Below, piece after piece: positions 35,393-44,502 of a stretch of 64,000 nucleotides of DNA (positions are counted from its first letter, which is position 1; each line of letters begins with the position of its first letter). Source of the stretch: Rhodoplanes sp. Z2-YC6860 (GTDB lineage: Bacteria; Pseudomonadota; Alphaproteobacteria; Rhizobiales; Xanthobacteraceae); the NCBI RefSeq assembly GCF_001579845.1, contig NZ_CP007440.1, forward strand, positions 7,152,029-7,216,028. Reading direction: 5' to 3'. A program made the translations under genes and the position numbers. The notes below the pieces were generated by a model, which was not told where the DNA came from, searched no databases, and worked only from the letters and a program-made list of their open reading frames with translations.

Positions 35393-36460
35393 ATGCCTGT
35401 CGGCTGTTGTTTTCGGCTTGTTGCCGCAGCATTCGCGTGCCTTCCGCTGGCATGCGCGCTGAGCGGCGCGGCCGCGGCGCAGGATCCGGTCGAAGCTTTC
35501 TACAAAGGCAAGCAGATCGCCATGGTGGTCGGCTCGTCGGCTGGCGGCGGCTACGACACTTATGCGCGGTTGCTGGCGCGCACGATGGGCTCGGCGATTC
35601 CGGGCAATCCCATGATCGTGGTGCAGAACATGAGCGGCGCAGGCTCGAACCGCGCCGCGGGCTACATCTATTCGGTCGCGCCGAAGGACGGCACCGCGAT
35701 CGGCGCGATCTTTCCCGGCGCCGTGCTGCAACCGCTGCTCAGCGATCAGCCGGTGCCGCACGATCCGAGCAAGCTCGTCTATCTCGGCAGCGCCAACAAT
35801 GACGTCTATGTCTGTTACGTACGCAGCGACGCGCCGGTGAAGACCTTCAAGGATATGCTGACGCATGAGCTGATCATCGGCGCCAGCAATCCGGGGGCGA
35901 CCACCTACGATCTGCCCCTGCTGCTCAACAACATCCTCGGCACCAAATTCAAGATCGTCACCGGCTATCCGGGCAGCCGCGAGATCACGCTCGCGCTCGA
36001 ACGCGGTGAGGTGCAGGGCGCCTGCGGCATCGGCTGGACCGGCATCGAGACCATGCACCCGGATTGGTTCTCAAAAGATACCATCCGCGTGCTGGTCCAG
36101 CTCAGCAACAAGGGCCACGACGACCTCAACAAGCGGGGCGTGCCTCGCGCCGCCGACCTCGCCCGCACCGAAGACGACCGCAAGACCATCGAGCTTGTCT
36201 TCAGCCAGGGCCTGTTCGGCCGGCCTTATGTGATGCCGCCGGGCGTCCCGGCCGATCGAACAGCAGCGCTGCGCAAGGCGTTCGTCGCAGCGCTCAACGA
36301 CAAGACGCTCCGCGCCGAGGCGGAAAAGATGCAGCTCGACGTCGATCCCCTTCCCGGCGACGAACTGCAGACGCTGGTCGCAAGTCTCTATGCGACGCCA
36401 CAGCATCTGATAGAACGGGCGAGGCAGGCGCTGTCGCCCAAAACGGCTGCAAAGCCGTGA
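35393..36460 (+). CDS. Bug/TctC-like solute-binding protein of a tripartite tricarboxylate transporter (divergent subgroup)
   Basis: 355 residues with a signal peptide (LVAAAFACLPLACALSGAAAA), then DPVEAFYKGKQIAMVVGSSAGGGYDTYARLLAR. The GGGYDxYARLLAR loop and IVVQNMSGAGSNRAAGYIY mark a subgroup that differs from the other Bug proteins in this window. It sits 58 bases upstream of the TctA-TctB permease gene, so this is the one binding protein here with its own transporter. The ribosome site is weak. Confidence 0.88.
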   Translation: MPVGCCFRLVAAAFACLPLACALSGAAAAQDPVEAFYKGKQIAMVVGSSAGGGYDTYARLLARTMGSAIPGNPMIVVQNMSGAGSNRAAGYIYSVAPKDGTAIGAIFPGAVLQPLLSDQPVPHDPSKLVYLGSANNDVYVCYVRSDAPVKTFKDMLTHELIIGASNPGATTYDLPLLLNNILGTKFKIVTGYPGSREITLALERGEVQGACGIGWTGIETMHPDWFSKDTIRVLVQLSNKGHDDLNKRGVPRAADLARTEDDRKTIELVFSQGLFGRPYVMPPGVPADRTAALRKAFVAALNDKTLRAEAEKMQLDVDPLPGDELQTLVASLYATPQHLIERARQALSPKTAAKP

Positions 36461-36518
36461 AGCAACAACGGACGTGCGCGTGATTGGAGCCCCGATGCAG
36501 GTAGAGAGTCGCTGAGCC

Positions 36519-38603
36519 ATGGAAGCCATTGGAGCGGATGCAGCTTTCATGGCGGCGGCGGCGGGCAAGGCGTTCATTGCCCTGATCGAGCCGCATCGCC
36601 TGATGTTCCTGATGCTCGGCTGCGTGATGGGGCTGGTGCTCGGCATCGTGCCCGGCATCGGCGGGCTCGCCGGTACCGCGATGCTGTTGCCGTTCACCTT
36701 CGGCATGGACCCCTACTCGGCCTTCGCGCTGCTGCTCGGCCTTGGCGCCACCACGGCGACCGGCGATCCTATTCCAGCCATCCTGTTCGGCGTGCCCGGA
36801 GGTGCAGCCTCCGCGGCAACGGTGCTGGATGGATTCCCGATGGCCAAGCGCGGCGAAGCCGGCCGCGCGCTCTCTGCCGCTTACATGTCGTCGCTGATGG
36901 GCGGCGTTTTCGGCGCGATGCTGCTTGCGGTGTCGATCCCGATCCTGCGCCCGGTGATGCTCTATCTCGGCTCGCCGGAGCTGCTCGCCTTCTCGGTCTT
37001 GGGCATATCGATGGTCGCGGTGCTGTCCGGCAGCGCGCCGCTGCGCGGCGCCGCCGCCGGCTGCCTGGGCGTCATGATCGCGATGATCGGATCGGACCCG
37101 CAGACCGGAACGCTGCGCTGGACCTTCGACAGCCTCTACCTCTGGGACGGCCTGCCGATCACGCCGATCCTCCTCGGCCTGTTCGCGCTGCCGGAGCTTT
37201 GCGACCTGTTGATCGCCCGCGTCGCCATCGCGCACGGCGTTAGCAACAAGGACATCTACAAGGGCCAGTGGCAGGGCGTGAAGGACTGCTTCGAGAACTG
37301 GTGGCTGATCATGCGCTGCTCCTGGATCGGCGGCGGCATCGGCTCGATTCCGGGTATCAGCGCCGCGGTGGTGGACTGGCTCGCCTACGGCCACGCGCTG
37401 AAGACCGAGAAAGGCGCGGCCCAGACCTTCGGCAAGGGCGACGTGCGCGGCGTCATCGCCTCGGAAAGCTCCAACAACGCCAAGGAAGGCGGCGCGCTGG
37501 TGCCGACATTGGCCTTCGGGGTGCCGGGCAGCGCCACCATGGCGATCCTGCTCGGCGCCTTCCTGATCCACGGGCTCGTTCCGGGCCCGGACATGCTGCA
37601 CAAGAACCTCGACATCACCTACGCGATGGTGTGGTCGGTGGCGCTCGCCAACATTCTCGGCGCCGGCGCCTGCTACGCCTTCAGCCCGCAATTCGCGAAG
37701 CTTGCCACGCTGCGCTACACGCTCATTCTGCCCGCGGTGCTGAGCGTCGTTTACATCGGCGCTTTCGAGGCCTCGCGCAGCTGGGGCGACCTGATCGCGC
37801 TGCTGGCGTTCGGCGTGTTCGGCTGGCTGATGAAGCAGTTCAAATGGCCGCGGCCGCCGTTGGTGCTCGGCCTCGTGCTCGGTGACTCGATCGAGCGCTA
37901 CATGTTCATCTCGATCGAGCGTTACGGCTATTCGTGGCTTACCCGCCCGGTGGTTATCATCCTGCTCGCGCTCGCCGTGATCGGCCTGGTGCGGCCGTTC
38001 CTTACCGACGTGCGCCGGCAAGGCGGCGTCAAAGGGATGCTGTCGAACTTCCAGGCGCCGCACTTCAAGCCGCAACACCTGTTCACGATGTTCTTCATCG
38101 TGATGGTCGGCGCGATGGTCGTTGCGGCGCAGTCCTGGGCGTTCGCCGCAAAGCTCGTGCCGATGATCGTCGGTATCATCGCACTGGTGGTCGCGGGCCT
38201 GAGTCTGTTCAACGAACTTTGCCGCAAGCCGGCCGCCGCGGCCGATGGCAGCCTCGCCGAGCAGGCGCAGCATGAGGTCGAGCAGAAGATTCATATGGAT
38301 CTCGAGTCCGACACCGGCCATCTGCCGCTGCGCACCATCATCGAGCGCTCGGCGCGGTTCTACGGCTATCTGCTGGGCTTCATGGCCTCGATGGCGGTGA
38401 TCGGGCTCATTCCAACGGCCGCGATCTTCGTCGTCCTGTTCATGCGTGTCGAAGGACCGGAGCGCTGGAAACTCGTGATCCCCTACGTCACGGTCCTGAT
38501 CTTCGGCATCTGGCTCGCCTTCGATCAGTTCATGGCTCTGCCCTGGCCGCCGACGCTGCTGGGATGGGCCTTCCCCTGGTTCAAGATCATTCCATCGGTA
38601 TAG
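36519..38603 (+). CDS. TctA-TctB fusion permease of a tripartite tricarboxylate transporter
   Basis: 694 residues, longer than the roughly 500 of TctA alone. Residues 1-500 are TctA: GLVLGIVPGIGGLAGTAMLLP, ILFGVPGGAASAATVLDGFPMAKRGEAGRALSAA, and a second PGISAAVVDWLAYG plus PGSATMAILLGAFLIHGL repeat typical of the inverted family halves. From about residue 520 the segment with four membrane helices, ending in FDQFMALPWPPTLL, is a TctB (DUF1468) domain fused in frame. It would move a carboxylate or aromatic acid with H+ or Na+, delivered by the preceding binding protein. Confidence 0.9.
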   Translation: MEAIGADAAFMAAAAGKAFIALIEPHRLMFLMLGCVMGLVLGIVPGIGGLAGTAMLLPFTFGMDPYSAFALLLGLGATTATGDPIPAILFGVPGGAASAATVLDGFPMAKRGEAGRALSAAYMSSLMGGVFGAMLLAVSIPILRPVMLYLGSPELLAFSVLGISMVAVLSGSAPLRGAAAGCLGVMIAMIGSDPQTGTLRWTFDSLYLWDGLPITPILLGLFALPELCDLLIARVAIAHGVSNKDIYKGQWQGVKDCFENWWLIMRCSWIGGGIGSIPGISAAVVDWLAYGHALKTEKGAAQTFGKGDVRGVIASESSNNAKEGGALVPTLAFGVPGSATMAILLGAFLIHGLVPGPDMLHKNLDITYAMVWSVALANILGAGACYAFSPQFAKLATLRYTLILPAVLSVVYIGAFEASRSWGDLIALLAFGVFGWLMKQFKWPRPPLVLGLVLGDSIERYMFISIERYGYSWLTRPVVIILLALAVIGLVRPFLTDVRRQGGVKGMLSNFQAPHFKPQHLFTMFFIVMVGAMVVAAQSWAFAAKLVPMIVGIIALVVAGLSLFNELCRKPAAAADGSLAEQAQHEVEQKIHMDLESDTGHLPLRTIIERSARFYGYLLGFMASMAVIGLIPTAAIFVVLFMRVEGPERWKLVIPYVTVLIFGIWLAFDQFMALPWPPTLLGWAFPWFKIIPSV

Positions 38604-38631
38604 CGATAGGACCGCCGAGCAGGCTGTAGAA

Positions 38632-38659
38632 CCCGGTGGTGCGGAGTCGCAACACCGGG
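38632..38659. other. Hairpin after the tctAB gene
   Basis: CCCGGTG...CACCGGG with an inner TGCG/CGCA pair and a four-base loop forms a long imperfect stem 29 bases after the permease stop. It is followed by CAAAAATC rather than a T-run, so a terminator role is unproven. Confidence 0.35.
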
Positions 38660-38837
38660 CAAAAATCGCTGATTTCCGGGGACAATTCCCAATTCCGGAC
38701 GCAAAATACCGTCACACGATTTGGCGGGCCGGTATCAAAGAACTGCCGGTCCTGATATTTAACCTTGTCGGGCTGAAATAGCCTGAAGAGCCGAACAGAG
38801 GGCCCCCGCCTTCGGAGCGGGGTTCGGGGAGAACTGC

Positions 38838-40784
38838 ATGCGACATCCGCGGTTTGATCACCTGCTGGCAGGTACGGCGCTGGCTGCCGCCTTAGCGCTG
38901 ACCTCGACCGGCGGGGCCTTGGCCCAATCGGCCCAGGGCAAGACGCAGACCGCGGCGGCCCCGGCGGCCGCCACAACGGACGCGATCGCCGTCAAGGACA
39001 CCCCGAGCGCCGACAAGAGCGCCAACACCGGCGATCTGACCAATTCGGCGCCGAGCGCAGCCCCTGCCAAGGCCACTTCGACCGACAAAACCCCTTCGGC
39101 CGGCAGCGCGATCGCCGACAGGCTCAAGGAGCAGATCGCCTCCGGCAAGTTCGACCGCTTCATCGGCGGCAAGAAGGAACGCGCTTCAATCGAGCAGTTC
39201 TATGCGAGCCGCGACTTCGCCCCGCTCTGGGTCGCCGATGGCGCGCTGAACAGCCGCGCGAAGGCGGCCGCCGATTATCTCGCCGGCATCGAAGCCAACG
39301 GCATGGATCCGGCCGATTATGTGATGCCGCAGATCAAGTCCGGCGACGCGGATGCGCTCGTCGATGCCGAAATCAAATTCACCGACACGGTGCTGACTTA
39401 TGCCCGGCGCGCCCAGACCGGCCAGGTGAACTTCACCCGCGTTTCGGGCGACATCTCCTACGATCTCGTGAAGCCCGAACCGGCCGAGGTGCTGGCGAAG
39501 CTGGCACAGGCTTCGGACGTCGCCGAAGCCCTCGACAGCTACAACCCGCCGCAGCCGCAGTTCAAGGCGCTGAAAGCGAAGCTCGCCGAGGCGCGCAAGG
39601 GCTCGGATGTCGAGAAGCCAATGATCCCGTCAGGGCCGACGCTGAAATATAGCAAGGACAAGAAGGGCCAGGAAGTTCTGATGTCCGACGCGCGGGTGCC
39701 CGCATTGCGCGAGCGCTTCGGCATCAATTCGGCCAATGGCGACACCAACTACGACCGGGAACTGTCCGGTGCGATTGCCAAGTTCCAGAAGGAGCATGGC
39801 CTGTCCCCGACCGGCCAGCTTACGTCGGCGACGCTCGACGCCATCAACGGCCCGAAGCGCGAGAAGACTGTCGACATCATCATCGCCAACATGGAGCGCT
39901 GGCGCTGGGTGCCGCGCGACCTCGGCAAGACCTACGTGATGGTCAACATTCCGGACTACACGCTGCGCGTCCTGCGCGACGGCCAGCAGGTGTGGAAGAC
40001 AAAGGTGGTAGTCGGCAAGCCGAACCTGCCGACGCCGCTGATCTCCGCCGAAATGAAGTACATCACGGTCAACCCGACCTGGAACGTGCCGCCCTCGATC
40101 ATCCAGAACGAGTACCTGCCGGCGCTTCAGCAGGACCCCCAGGCGATGGAGCGCATCGGCCTCAAGGTTGAGCAGCACCCGGACGGCACCGTGCGCATCT
40201 ATCAGCCGCCGGGCGAGCGCAACGCGCTCGGCCGCATCCGCTTCAACTTCCCGAACAAGTTCCTGGTCTACCAGCACGATACGCCGGACAAGAACCTGTT
40301 CGCTCATGACAAGCGCGCCTACAGCCACGGCTGCATGCGCGTCGAGAACCCGCTGAAGTACGGCGAGGTGCTGCTGTCGCTGGTGCTGCCGAACGAACAC
40401 TACACGGCGGATCGGCTTCAGAAGATGTTCGGCGGCTCGGAGATCAACATCCAATTCCCGCACTACGTGCCGGTGCATCTCACCTATCAGACAGCCTTCG
40501 TGGACGACGAGGGCAAGCTGCAGATCCGCGACGACATCTATGGCCGCGATCAGAAGCTGCTCTCGATCCTCAAGGGCTCCGAGCGCAAGGTGGCCGACAT
40601 CGCGATCGACCGGCCGAAGGGCTCGACCACGGCGCCGGTCAAGATGCAGCCCGGCACCTTCGGCGGCTCCGGCGGCGGCCTGTTCGGCGGCGGCCCGTCG
40701 TTCTTCGACCGGCTGTTCGGCGCGGCAGAGCCCGCACCGAAGCCCAGGGCGCGGGTCAACAACGACCGCCGCGCCCAGCGCTAA
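38838..40784 (+). CDS. L,D-transpeptidase (YcbB-like) with peptidoglycan-binding domain
   Basis: 648 residues with a signal peptide (LLAGTALAAALALTSTGGALA), an Ala/Thr-rich linker, an N-terminal YcbB-like helical region, a peptidoglycan-binding domain (LSGAIAKFQKEHGLSPTGQL, near residue 310) and a YkuD catalytic domain with HDTP histidine and SHGCMRVENP containing the catalytic Cys499. It makes 3-3 cross-links in the periplasmic wall. The C-terminus is a Gly/Phe-rich tail ending in a basic stretch (PKPRARVNNDRRAQR). It has its own strong terminator and seems independent of its catabolic neighbours. Confidence 0.94.
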   Translation: MRHPRFDHLLAGTALAAALALTSTGGALAQSAQGKTQTAAAPAAATTDAIAVKDTPSADKSANTGDLTNSAPSAAPAKATSTDKTPSAGSAIADRLKEQIASGKFDRFIGGKKERASIEQFYASRDFAPLWVADGALNSRAKAAADYLAGIEANGMDPADYVMPQIKSGDADALVDAEIKFTDTVLTYARRAQTGQVNFTRVSGDISYDLVKPEPAEVLAKLAQASDVAEALDSYNPPQPQFKALKAKLAEARKGSDVEKPMIPSGPTLKYSKDKKGQEVLMSDARVPALRERFGINSANGDTNYDRELSGAIAKFQKEHGLSPTGQLTSATLDAINGPKREKTVDIIIANMERWRWVPRDLGKTYVMVNIPDYTLRVLRDGQQVWKTKVVVGKPNLPTPLISAEMKYITVNPTWNVPPSIIQNEYLPALQQDPQAMERIGLKVEQHPDGTVRIYQPPGERNALGRIRFNFPNKFLVYQHDTPDKNLFAHDKRAYSHGCMRVENPLKYGEVLLSLVLPNEHYTADRLQKMFGGSEINIQFPHYVPVHLTYQTAFVDDEGKLQIRDDIYGRDQKLLSILKGSERKVADIAIDRPKGSTTAPVKMQPGTFGGSGGGLFGGGPSFFDRLFGAAEPAPKPRARVNNDRRAQR

Positions 40785-40807
40785 GCCGCGACGAAGCAAA
40801 GTCAATC

Positions 40808-40836
40808 AATCGGCCGCAGCCCTGCTGCGGCCGATT
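40808..40836 (+). terminator. Terminator after the L,D-transpeptidase gene
   Basis: AATCGGCCGCAG, a five-base CCCTG loop and CTGCGGCCGATT form a perfect 12-bp stem followed by TGCTTTCTG, 23 bases after the stop codon. Confidence 0.85.
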
Positions 40837-40919
40837 TGCTTTCTGCGCTGTTGCAGCCGGTGTGCCGAGCGGCAAAACTGCCCACCGGCCAAAGGCCGGA
40901 ACGCGAAGGGGCAATGTTC

Positions 40920-41321
40920 ATGGAAATCGATCTGCCGGAGGTGGTGGCCGAGGTCACGGCCGCCTTCAACCGCTACGAAAAAGCGCTGGTGAGCAACGAC
41001 GTCGCGGTGCTGGACGACACGTTCCGCATCGACCCACGCACCATCCGCTATGGCGGCCAGGAAATCCTTTACGGCTTCGACGAGATCGCGGCGTTCCGCG
41101 CAGCGCGCAAGCCGACGGGCCTCGCCCGCACCATCTCCAAGACCGTGATCACCACCTACGGCCGCGACTGTGCCGTGGCCTCGACGCTGTTTCATCGCCC
41201 GACCGCCCCGGGCAAGGTCGGCCGGCAGATGCAGACCTGGGTGCGCTTTCCCGACGGCTGGCATGTGGTTGCCGCCCATGTCAGCGTCATCGACGAACAA
41301 GACGTCTGGAAGAAATCATGA
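40920..41321 (+). CDS. DUF3225 / AtzH-HpxZ-like NTF2-fold protein
   Basis: 133 residues from the ATG at 40920, which has AAGGGG eight bases upstream; an ATG at 40914 is also in frame. A SnoaL/NTF2-like fold of the DUF3225 type: FNRYEKALVSNDVAVLDDTF, YGGQEILYGFDEIAAFRAAR, then TWVRFPDGWHVVAAHVSVID. Relatives accompany amidases in oxalurate (HpxZ) and cyanurate (AtzH) breakdown. Its stop overlaps the next start (ATGA). The adjacent molybdenum hydroxylase and amidohydrolase make a nitrogen-compound or aromatic route possible (inference). Confidence 0.82.
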   Translation: MEIDLPEVVAEVTAAFNRYEKALVSNDVAVLDDTFRIDPRTIRYGGQEILYGFDEIAAFRAARKPTGLARTISKTVITTYGRDCAVASTLFHRPTAPGKVGRQMQTWVRFPDGWHVVAAHVSVIDEQDVWKKS

Positions 41322-41716
41322 CCACGATAGACCCGCGCATCGTCGGCATCTGGCGGTTGAAAAGCACCATCGGGCGTGACGACAACGGCGCGGTGCTGCC
41401 GCAGCCTTACGGACCGCTGGCGATGGGCCTCGTCACCTTCCAGGCCGACGGCCGCATGATGGCGGTGCTGTGCGACGGGCGCGCGCAGCTCGACGGCGAG
41501 CCGCGCCAGTTCATGTCTTATGCCGGCAACTACTCGTTCGACGGCACGACGCTGTCGACACGGGTGGATGCCTCTTCGGAGGCCAGCCGCGTCGGCGGCG
41601 ATCAGGTGCGCCATGTGCGCTTCGAGAATGGTGCGATGGTGCTGGCGCCGCCGCGAAGGCTCTATGCCGGCGTGATGCAGCATCAGGAACTGGTTTGGGA
41701 ACGTATCGACAAATAG
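41318..41716 (+). CDS. Lipocalin-like domain protein
   Basis: 132 residues. The sequence starts IVGIWRLKS, contains GLVTFQADGRMMAVLCDG and YAGNYSFDGTTLSTRVDAS, and ends VMQHQELVWERI, matching the lipocalin-like 'G-x-W ... G-x-ITFxxDGRM' family seen in proteobacteria beside catabolic genes. It is cytoplasmic, with no signal peptide. A small-ligand-binding role is guessed. Translationally coupled to the HpxZ-like gene and convergent with the molybdenum hydroxylase operon. Confidence 0.75.
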   Translation: MTTIDPRIVGIWRLKSTIGRDDNGAVLPQPYGPLAMGLVTFQADGRMMAVLCDGRAQLDGEPRQFMSYAGNYSFDGTTLSTRVDASSEASRVGGDQVRHVRFENGAMVLAPPRRLYAGVMQHQELVWERIDK

Positions 41717-41734
41717 TTGAGCGGCGCGGCGTCA

Positions 41735-44020
41735 CTATTTGGCGGACAGCGCATCCAGCGCGGCGAGCACCCTCTCGGGCGTGAACGGCGCCGCCGTCAA
41801 GCTCGCGCCGGTCGCATCCTCGATCGCGTTGGCGATGGCCGCCGCGATGCCCAGCATGCCGGCCTCGCCAATCCCCTTGAGGCCGCCAGGACCTCTGGCG
41901 AGCCGATGCTCGGCAATGAAGCTCTCGAAGAGCTCGGGGATGTCGCGATAGCGCGGCACACGATAGGTCAAGGGCGTCGCATTCTCGGGCGCCTCGCCGC
42001 GGTAGCGCAGCTCTTCGAACAGCGCCTGGGCAAAGGCCTGGATCGCCGCGCCTTCGACCTGCCCATGACAGACCTGCTTGTTCAGCGCGCGTCCGGGATC
42101 GGAGCCAACCACGAGCTTATGCACCGTGACCTGCCCGGTTTCGCGATCGACGCTCACGTCGGCGGCCGACCAGCACGGCATCCATGACAGGTTGCGGGCG
42201 CCCATCGGCGCATCGGGATAATACGGCTCCTTGAAGCTGCCCCGGCCGATGAACTCCCAGCCGATGCCCCCATAGTAACGGCGGATCATCGGCTCGAGCG
42301 GATAGGATTCGTTGCCGCGCCGCGCCTCCCAGCCTTCGAGCACGATCTCGCCTGCGTCGCAGCCAAGCTGCTGGGCCGCGAACTGCACGATCTGCTGCCG
42401 CGCATCCCGCGCCGCCTGCTCGACCGCAAGGCCGGTGACGAGCGTACCGCAGCTCACATGGGTGCCGTTGTCTGGCGGGCTGTGATCGGTGTCGACCGCC
42501 GCATAGGTGGCGCGGTGCAGCGGCAGGCCGAGCGTTTCGGCCGCGATCCGGCACATCGCCTCGGGCGCGCTCTGGCCGATCTCCACCAGCGCGGCATGGA
42601 CCATCACCTCGCCGCCCTGCGTCACGCGGACCAGCGCCTGCGCGTGGTTGCCGGTGCCGCCGGCATCTTTCACGCCGATCGCAAGCCCGATGCCGTGGCC
42701 AGGCTCGCGCGGCTTGCGATAGCCGACGCGTTCGGCGGCTTCCTCGAGCCCCGCCACGAGATCGCTGTCGATACCGCTGTCATTCGGCGCGTAGGGCTCG
42801 CCGGGTTTCAGCAGATTGCGCTCACGGAACATCAGCGGATCGTCACCGAGCCTCCGCGCGATCATGTCGATCTGCCGCTCGGATGCGAACGTCCCCTGCG
42901 TGCCGCCGAAGCCGCGGAACGAGCCCGAGGGCACCGTCGTGGTGCGGATGACCTTGGCCCTGGCATCGATGGCGCGCCAGCGATAGGAGCCGCCCATGCG
43001 GAATGCGCACTTGAGCGCAACGAGGGTGGAAGCGTCCGAATAAGCTCCGCCATCGAGCACAATGTCGGCGCGGCGCGCCATCAATCGGCCCTCGGCGTCC
43101 ACGCCGGTCGTCAACGTCAGTTGCGCCGGATGCTTCACCAGCGTCAGCAGGCCTTCATCCATCGACAACACGAGGCGCACTGGCGCACCCGCCTTGCGCG
43201 CCATCAGCGCGACCAGCGGCTCCATCTTGCAATAGGACTTGCCGCCGAAGCCCGCGCCGACCAGCAACGTGTGAATGCGAACCGCATGCACACCGATGCC
43301 GAAGATACGCGAAATGTCGGCACGCAGCACGAACGGGTCCTGATTACAGGACCACATTTCGAGCCGGTCGCCGCTCCAGCGCGCCACGTTTACATAAGGC
43401 TCGAGATGGAAATGGTTGATTCTGCCGATCGAGAACGTGTCGGTGAACACCTTGGCGGATTGATCGAGCCAGCGGTCGACGTCGCCATGTGCGAACGAGC
43501 AGGCGTAGAGCACATTCGGCGCCGGATCGGCGACACTGGTGCAGCCCTTGCCGACGTTCAGCGGAAGACCGCGCGTCGGCTCATCGAACATCGTCACAGC
43601 GCCGGGTGCAAGCGCATCATCGATGGTCATCAGCGCCGGCAACGGCTCGTAGTCGACCCTGATCGCCGCGGCAGCGCGGAACGCCGTGATCTCATCAACG
43701 GCGACAATGGCAGCGACCGGATCGCCGACATAGCGCACGCGATCGGTCGCCAACACCGGCTGGTCGCGCAGCGAGACGCCGTAGAACGGGTCGCGCAAGG
43801 CCGCCGTATCGGCGCCGGTGACAATACAGACCACGCCGGGCATCGCTTCGGCCGCACTCGCATCGATCCCGCGGATGCGGGCGTGCGGCAACGGGCTGCG
43901 CAGAAGCTTGCCGTGCAGCATATGCGGCAAGGTGAAATCGAAGGTGTAGACCGCGCCGCCCGTCACCTTGTTACGAGCTTCGCCGAACGGCGTGTCGGGC
44001 GGGGGAACGAGCGCATTCAT
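41735..44020 (-). CDS. Molybdenum hydroxylase large subunit, xanthine dehydrogenase family (second system)
   Basis: 761 residues. Hammerhead domain FGEARNKVTGGAVYTFDF, molybdopterin domain with GAGFGGKSYCKMEPLVALMAR, active-site loop SGSFRGFGGTQGTF near residue 365 and catalytic glutamate motif GLKGIGEAGML near residue 727. No CO dehydrogenase cysteine loop. The SFRGFG loop differs from the GALRGFG of the first system, suggesting another substrate. It is the last gene of a medium-small-large operon; its ATG overlaps the small-subunit stop. Substrate unknown; a purine or N-heterocycle is one option. Confidence 0.93.
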   Translation of the reverse strand: MNALVPPPDTPFGEARNKVTGGAVYTFDFTLPHMLHGKLLRSPLPHARIRGIDASAAEAMPGVVCIVTGADTAALRDPFYGVSLRDQPVLATDRVRYVGDPVAAIVAVDEITAFRAAAAIRVDYEPLPALMTIDDALAPGAVTMFDEPTRGLPLNVGKGCTSVADPAPNVLYACSFAHGDVDRWLDQSAKVFTDTFSIGRINHFHLEPYVNVARWSGDRLEMWSCNQDPFVLRADISRIFGIGVHAVRIHTLLVGAGFGGKSYCKMEPLVALMARKAGAPVRLVLSMDEGLLTLVKHPAQLTLTTGVDAEGRLMARRADIVLDGGAYSDASTLVALKCAFRMGGSYRWRAIDARAKVIRTTTVPSGSFRGFGGTQGTFASERQIDMIARRLGDDPLMFRERNLLKPGEPYAPNDSGIDSDLVAGLEEAAERVGYRKPREPGHGIGLAIGVKDAGGTGNHAQALVRVTQGGEVMVHAALVEIGQSAPEAMCRIAAETLGLPLHRATYAAVDTDHSPPDNGTHVSCGTLVTGLAVEQAARDARQQIVQFAAQQLGCDAGEIVLEGWEARRGNESYPLEPMIRRYYGGIGWEFIGRGSFKEPYYPDAPMGARNLSWMPCWSAADVSVDRETGQVTVHKLVVGSDPGRALNKQVCHGQVEGAAIQAFAQALFEELRYRGEAPENATPLTYRVPRYRDIPELFESFIAEHRLARGPGGLKGIGEAGMLGIAAAIANAIEDATGASLTAAPFTPERVLAALDALSAK

Positions 44021-44502
44021 GACAAGGCCTCGGCGGGCGCATCATGCATGACGCGTTCGATGGCGTCGCGGATCTGGCGGTAGCCGGTGCAGCGACAGAT
44101 ATTGCCGGCAAGCCAGTCACGGATCGTCGCTTCGTCGGGCTTGGGCTCTCGCGCCAAGAGCGTCGCAATCGAAAGAATCATGCCGGACGTGCAGAAGCCG
44201 CACTGGAACGCTCCGCTTTCGAGAAATGCTTCCTGCACGCGGTGCAGAGTGCCAGCGTTGGCGAGGCCTTCAATCGTGGCGATCGAGCGCCCGTCGATCG
44301 CAAAAGCAAACGTGTTGCAGGCCGAGACCGACGCGCCGTCGACGATCACGGTGCAGGCGCCGCACACACCTTCGTCGCAGCCGACCTTGCAGCCGTTCAG
44401 CGCGAAGCGCTCGCGCAGCAGGTCAGCGAGCGTCATGTTCGGCGCGACCGTAAGCTTGTGCGGCTTACCGTTGAGCTCGAATGAAATCGCGACGTCGCTC
44501 AC
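44017..44502 (-). CDS. Molybdenum hydroxylase 2Fe-2S (small) subunit (second system)
   Basis: 161 residues with all eight cluster ligands: GCDEGVCGACTVIVDG plus SAC for the plant-type cluster, and FQCGFCTSGM plus NICRCTGY for the helical cluster. Stop overlaps the large-subunit start and its own start overlaps the medium-subunit stop, so the order is medium-small-large. Confidence 0.94.
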   Translation of the reverse strand: MSDVAISFELNGKPHKLTVAPNMTLADLLRERFALNGCKVGCDEGVCGACTVIVDGASVSACNTFAFAIDGRSIATIEGLANAGTLHRVQEAFLESGAFQCGFCTSGMILSIATLLAREPKPDEATIRDWLAGNICRCTGYRQIRDAIERVMHDAPAEALS

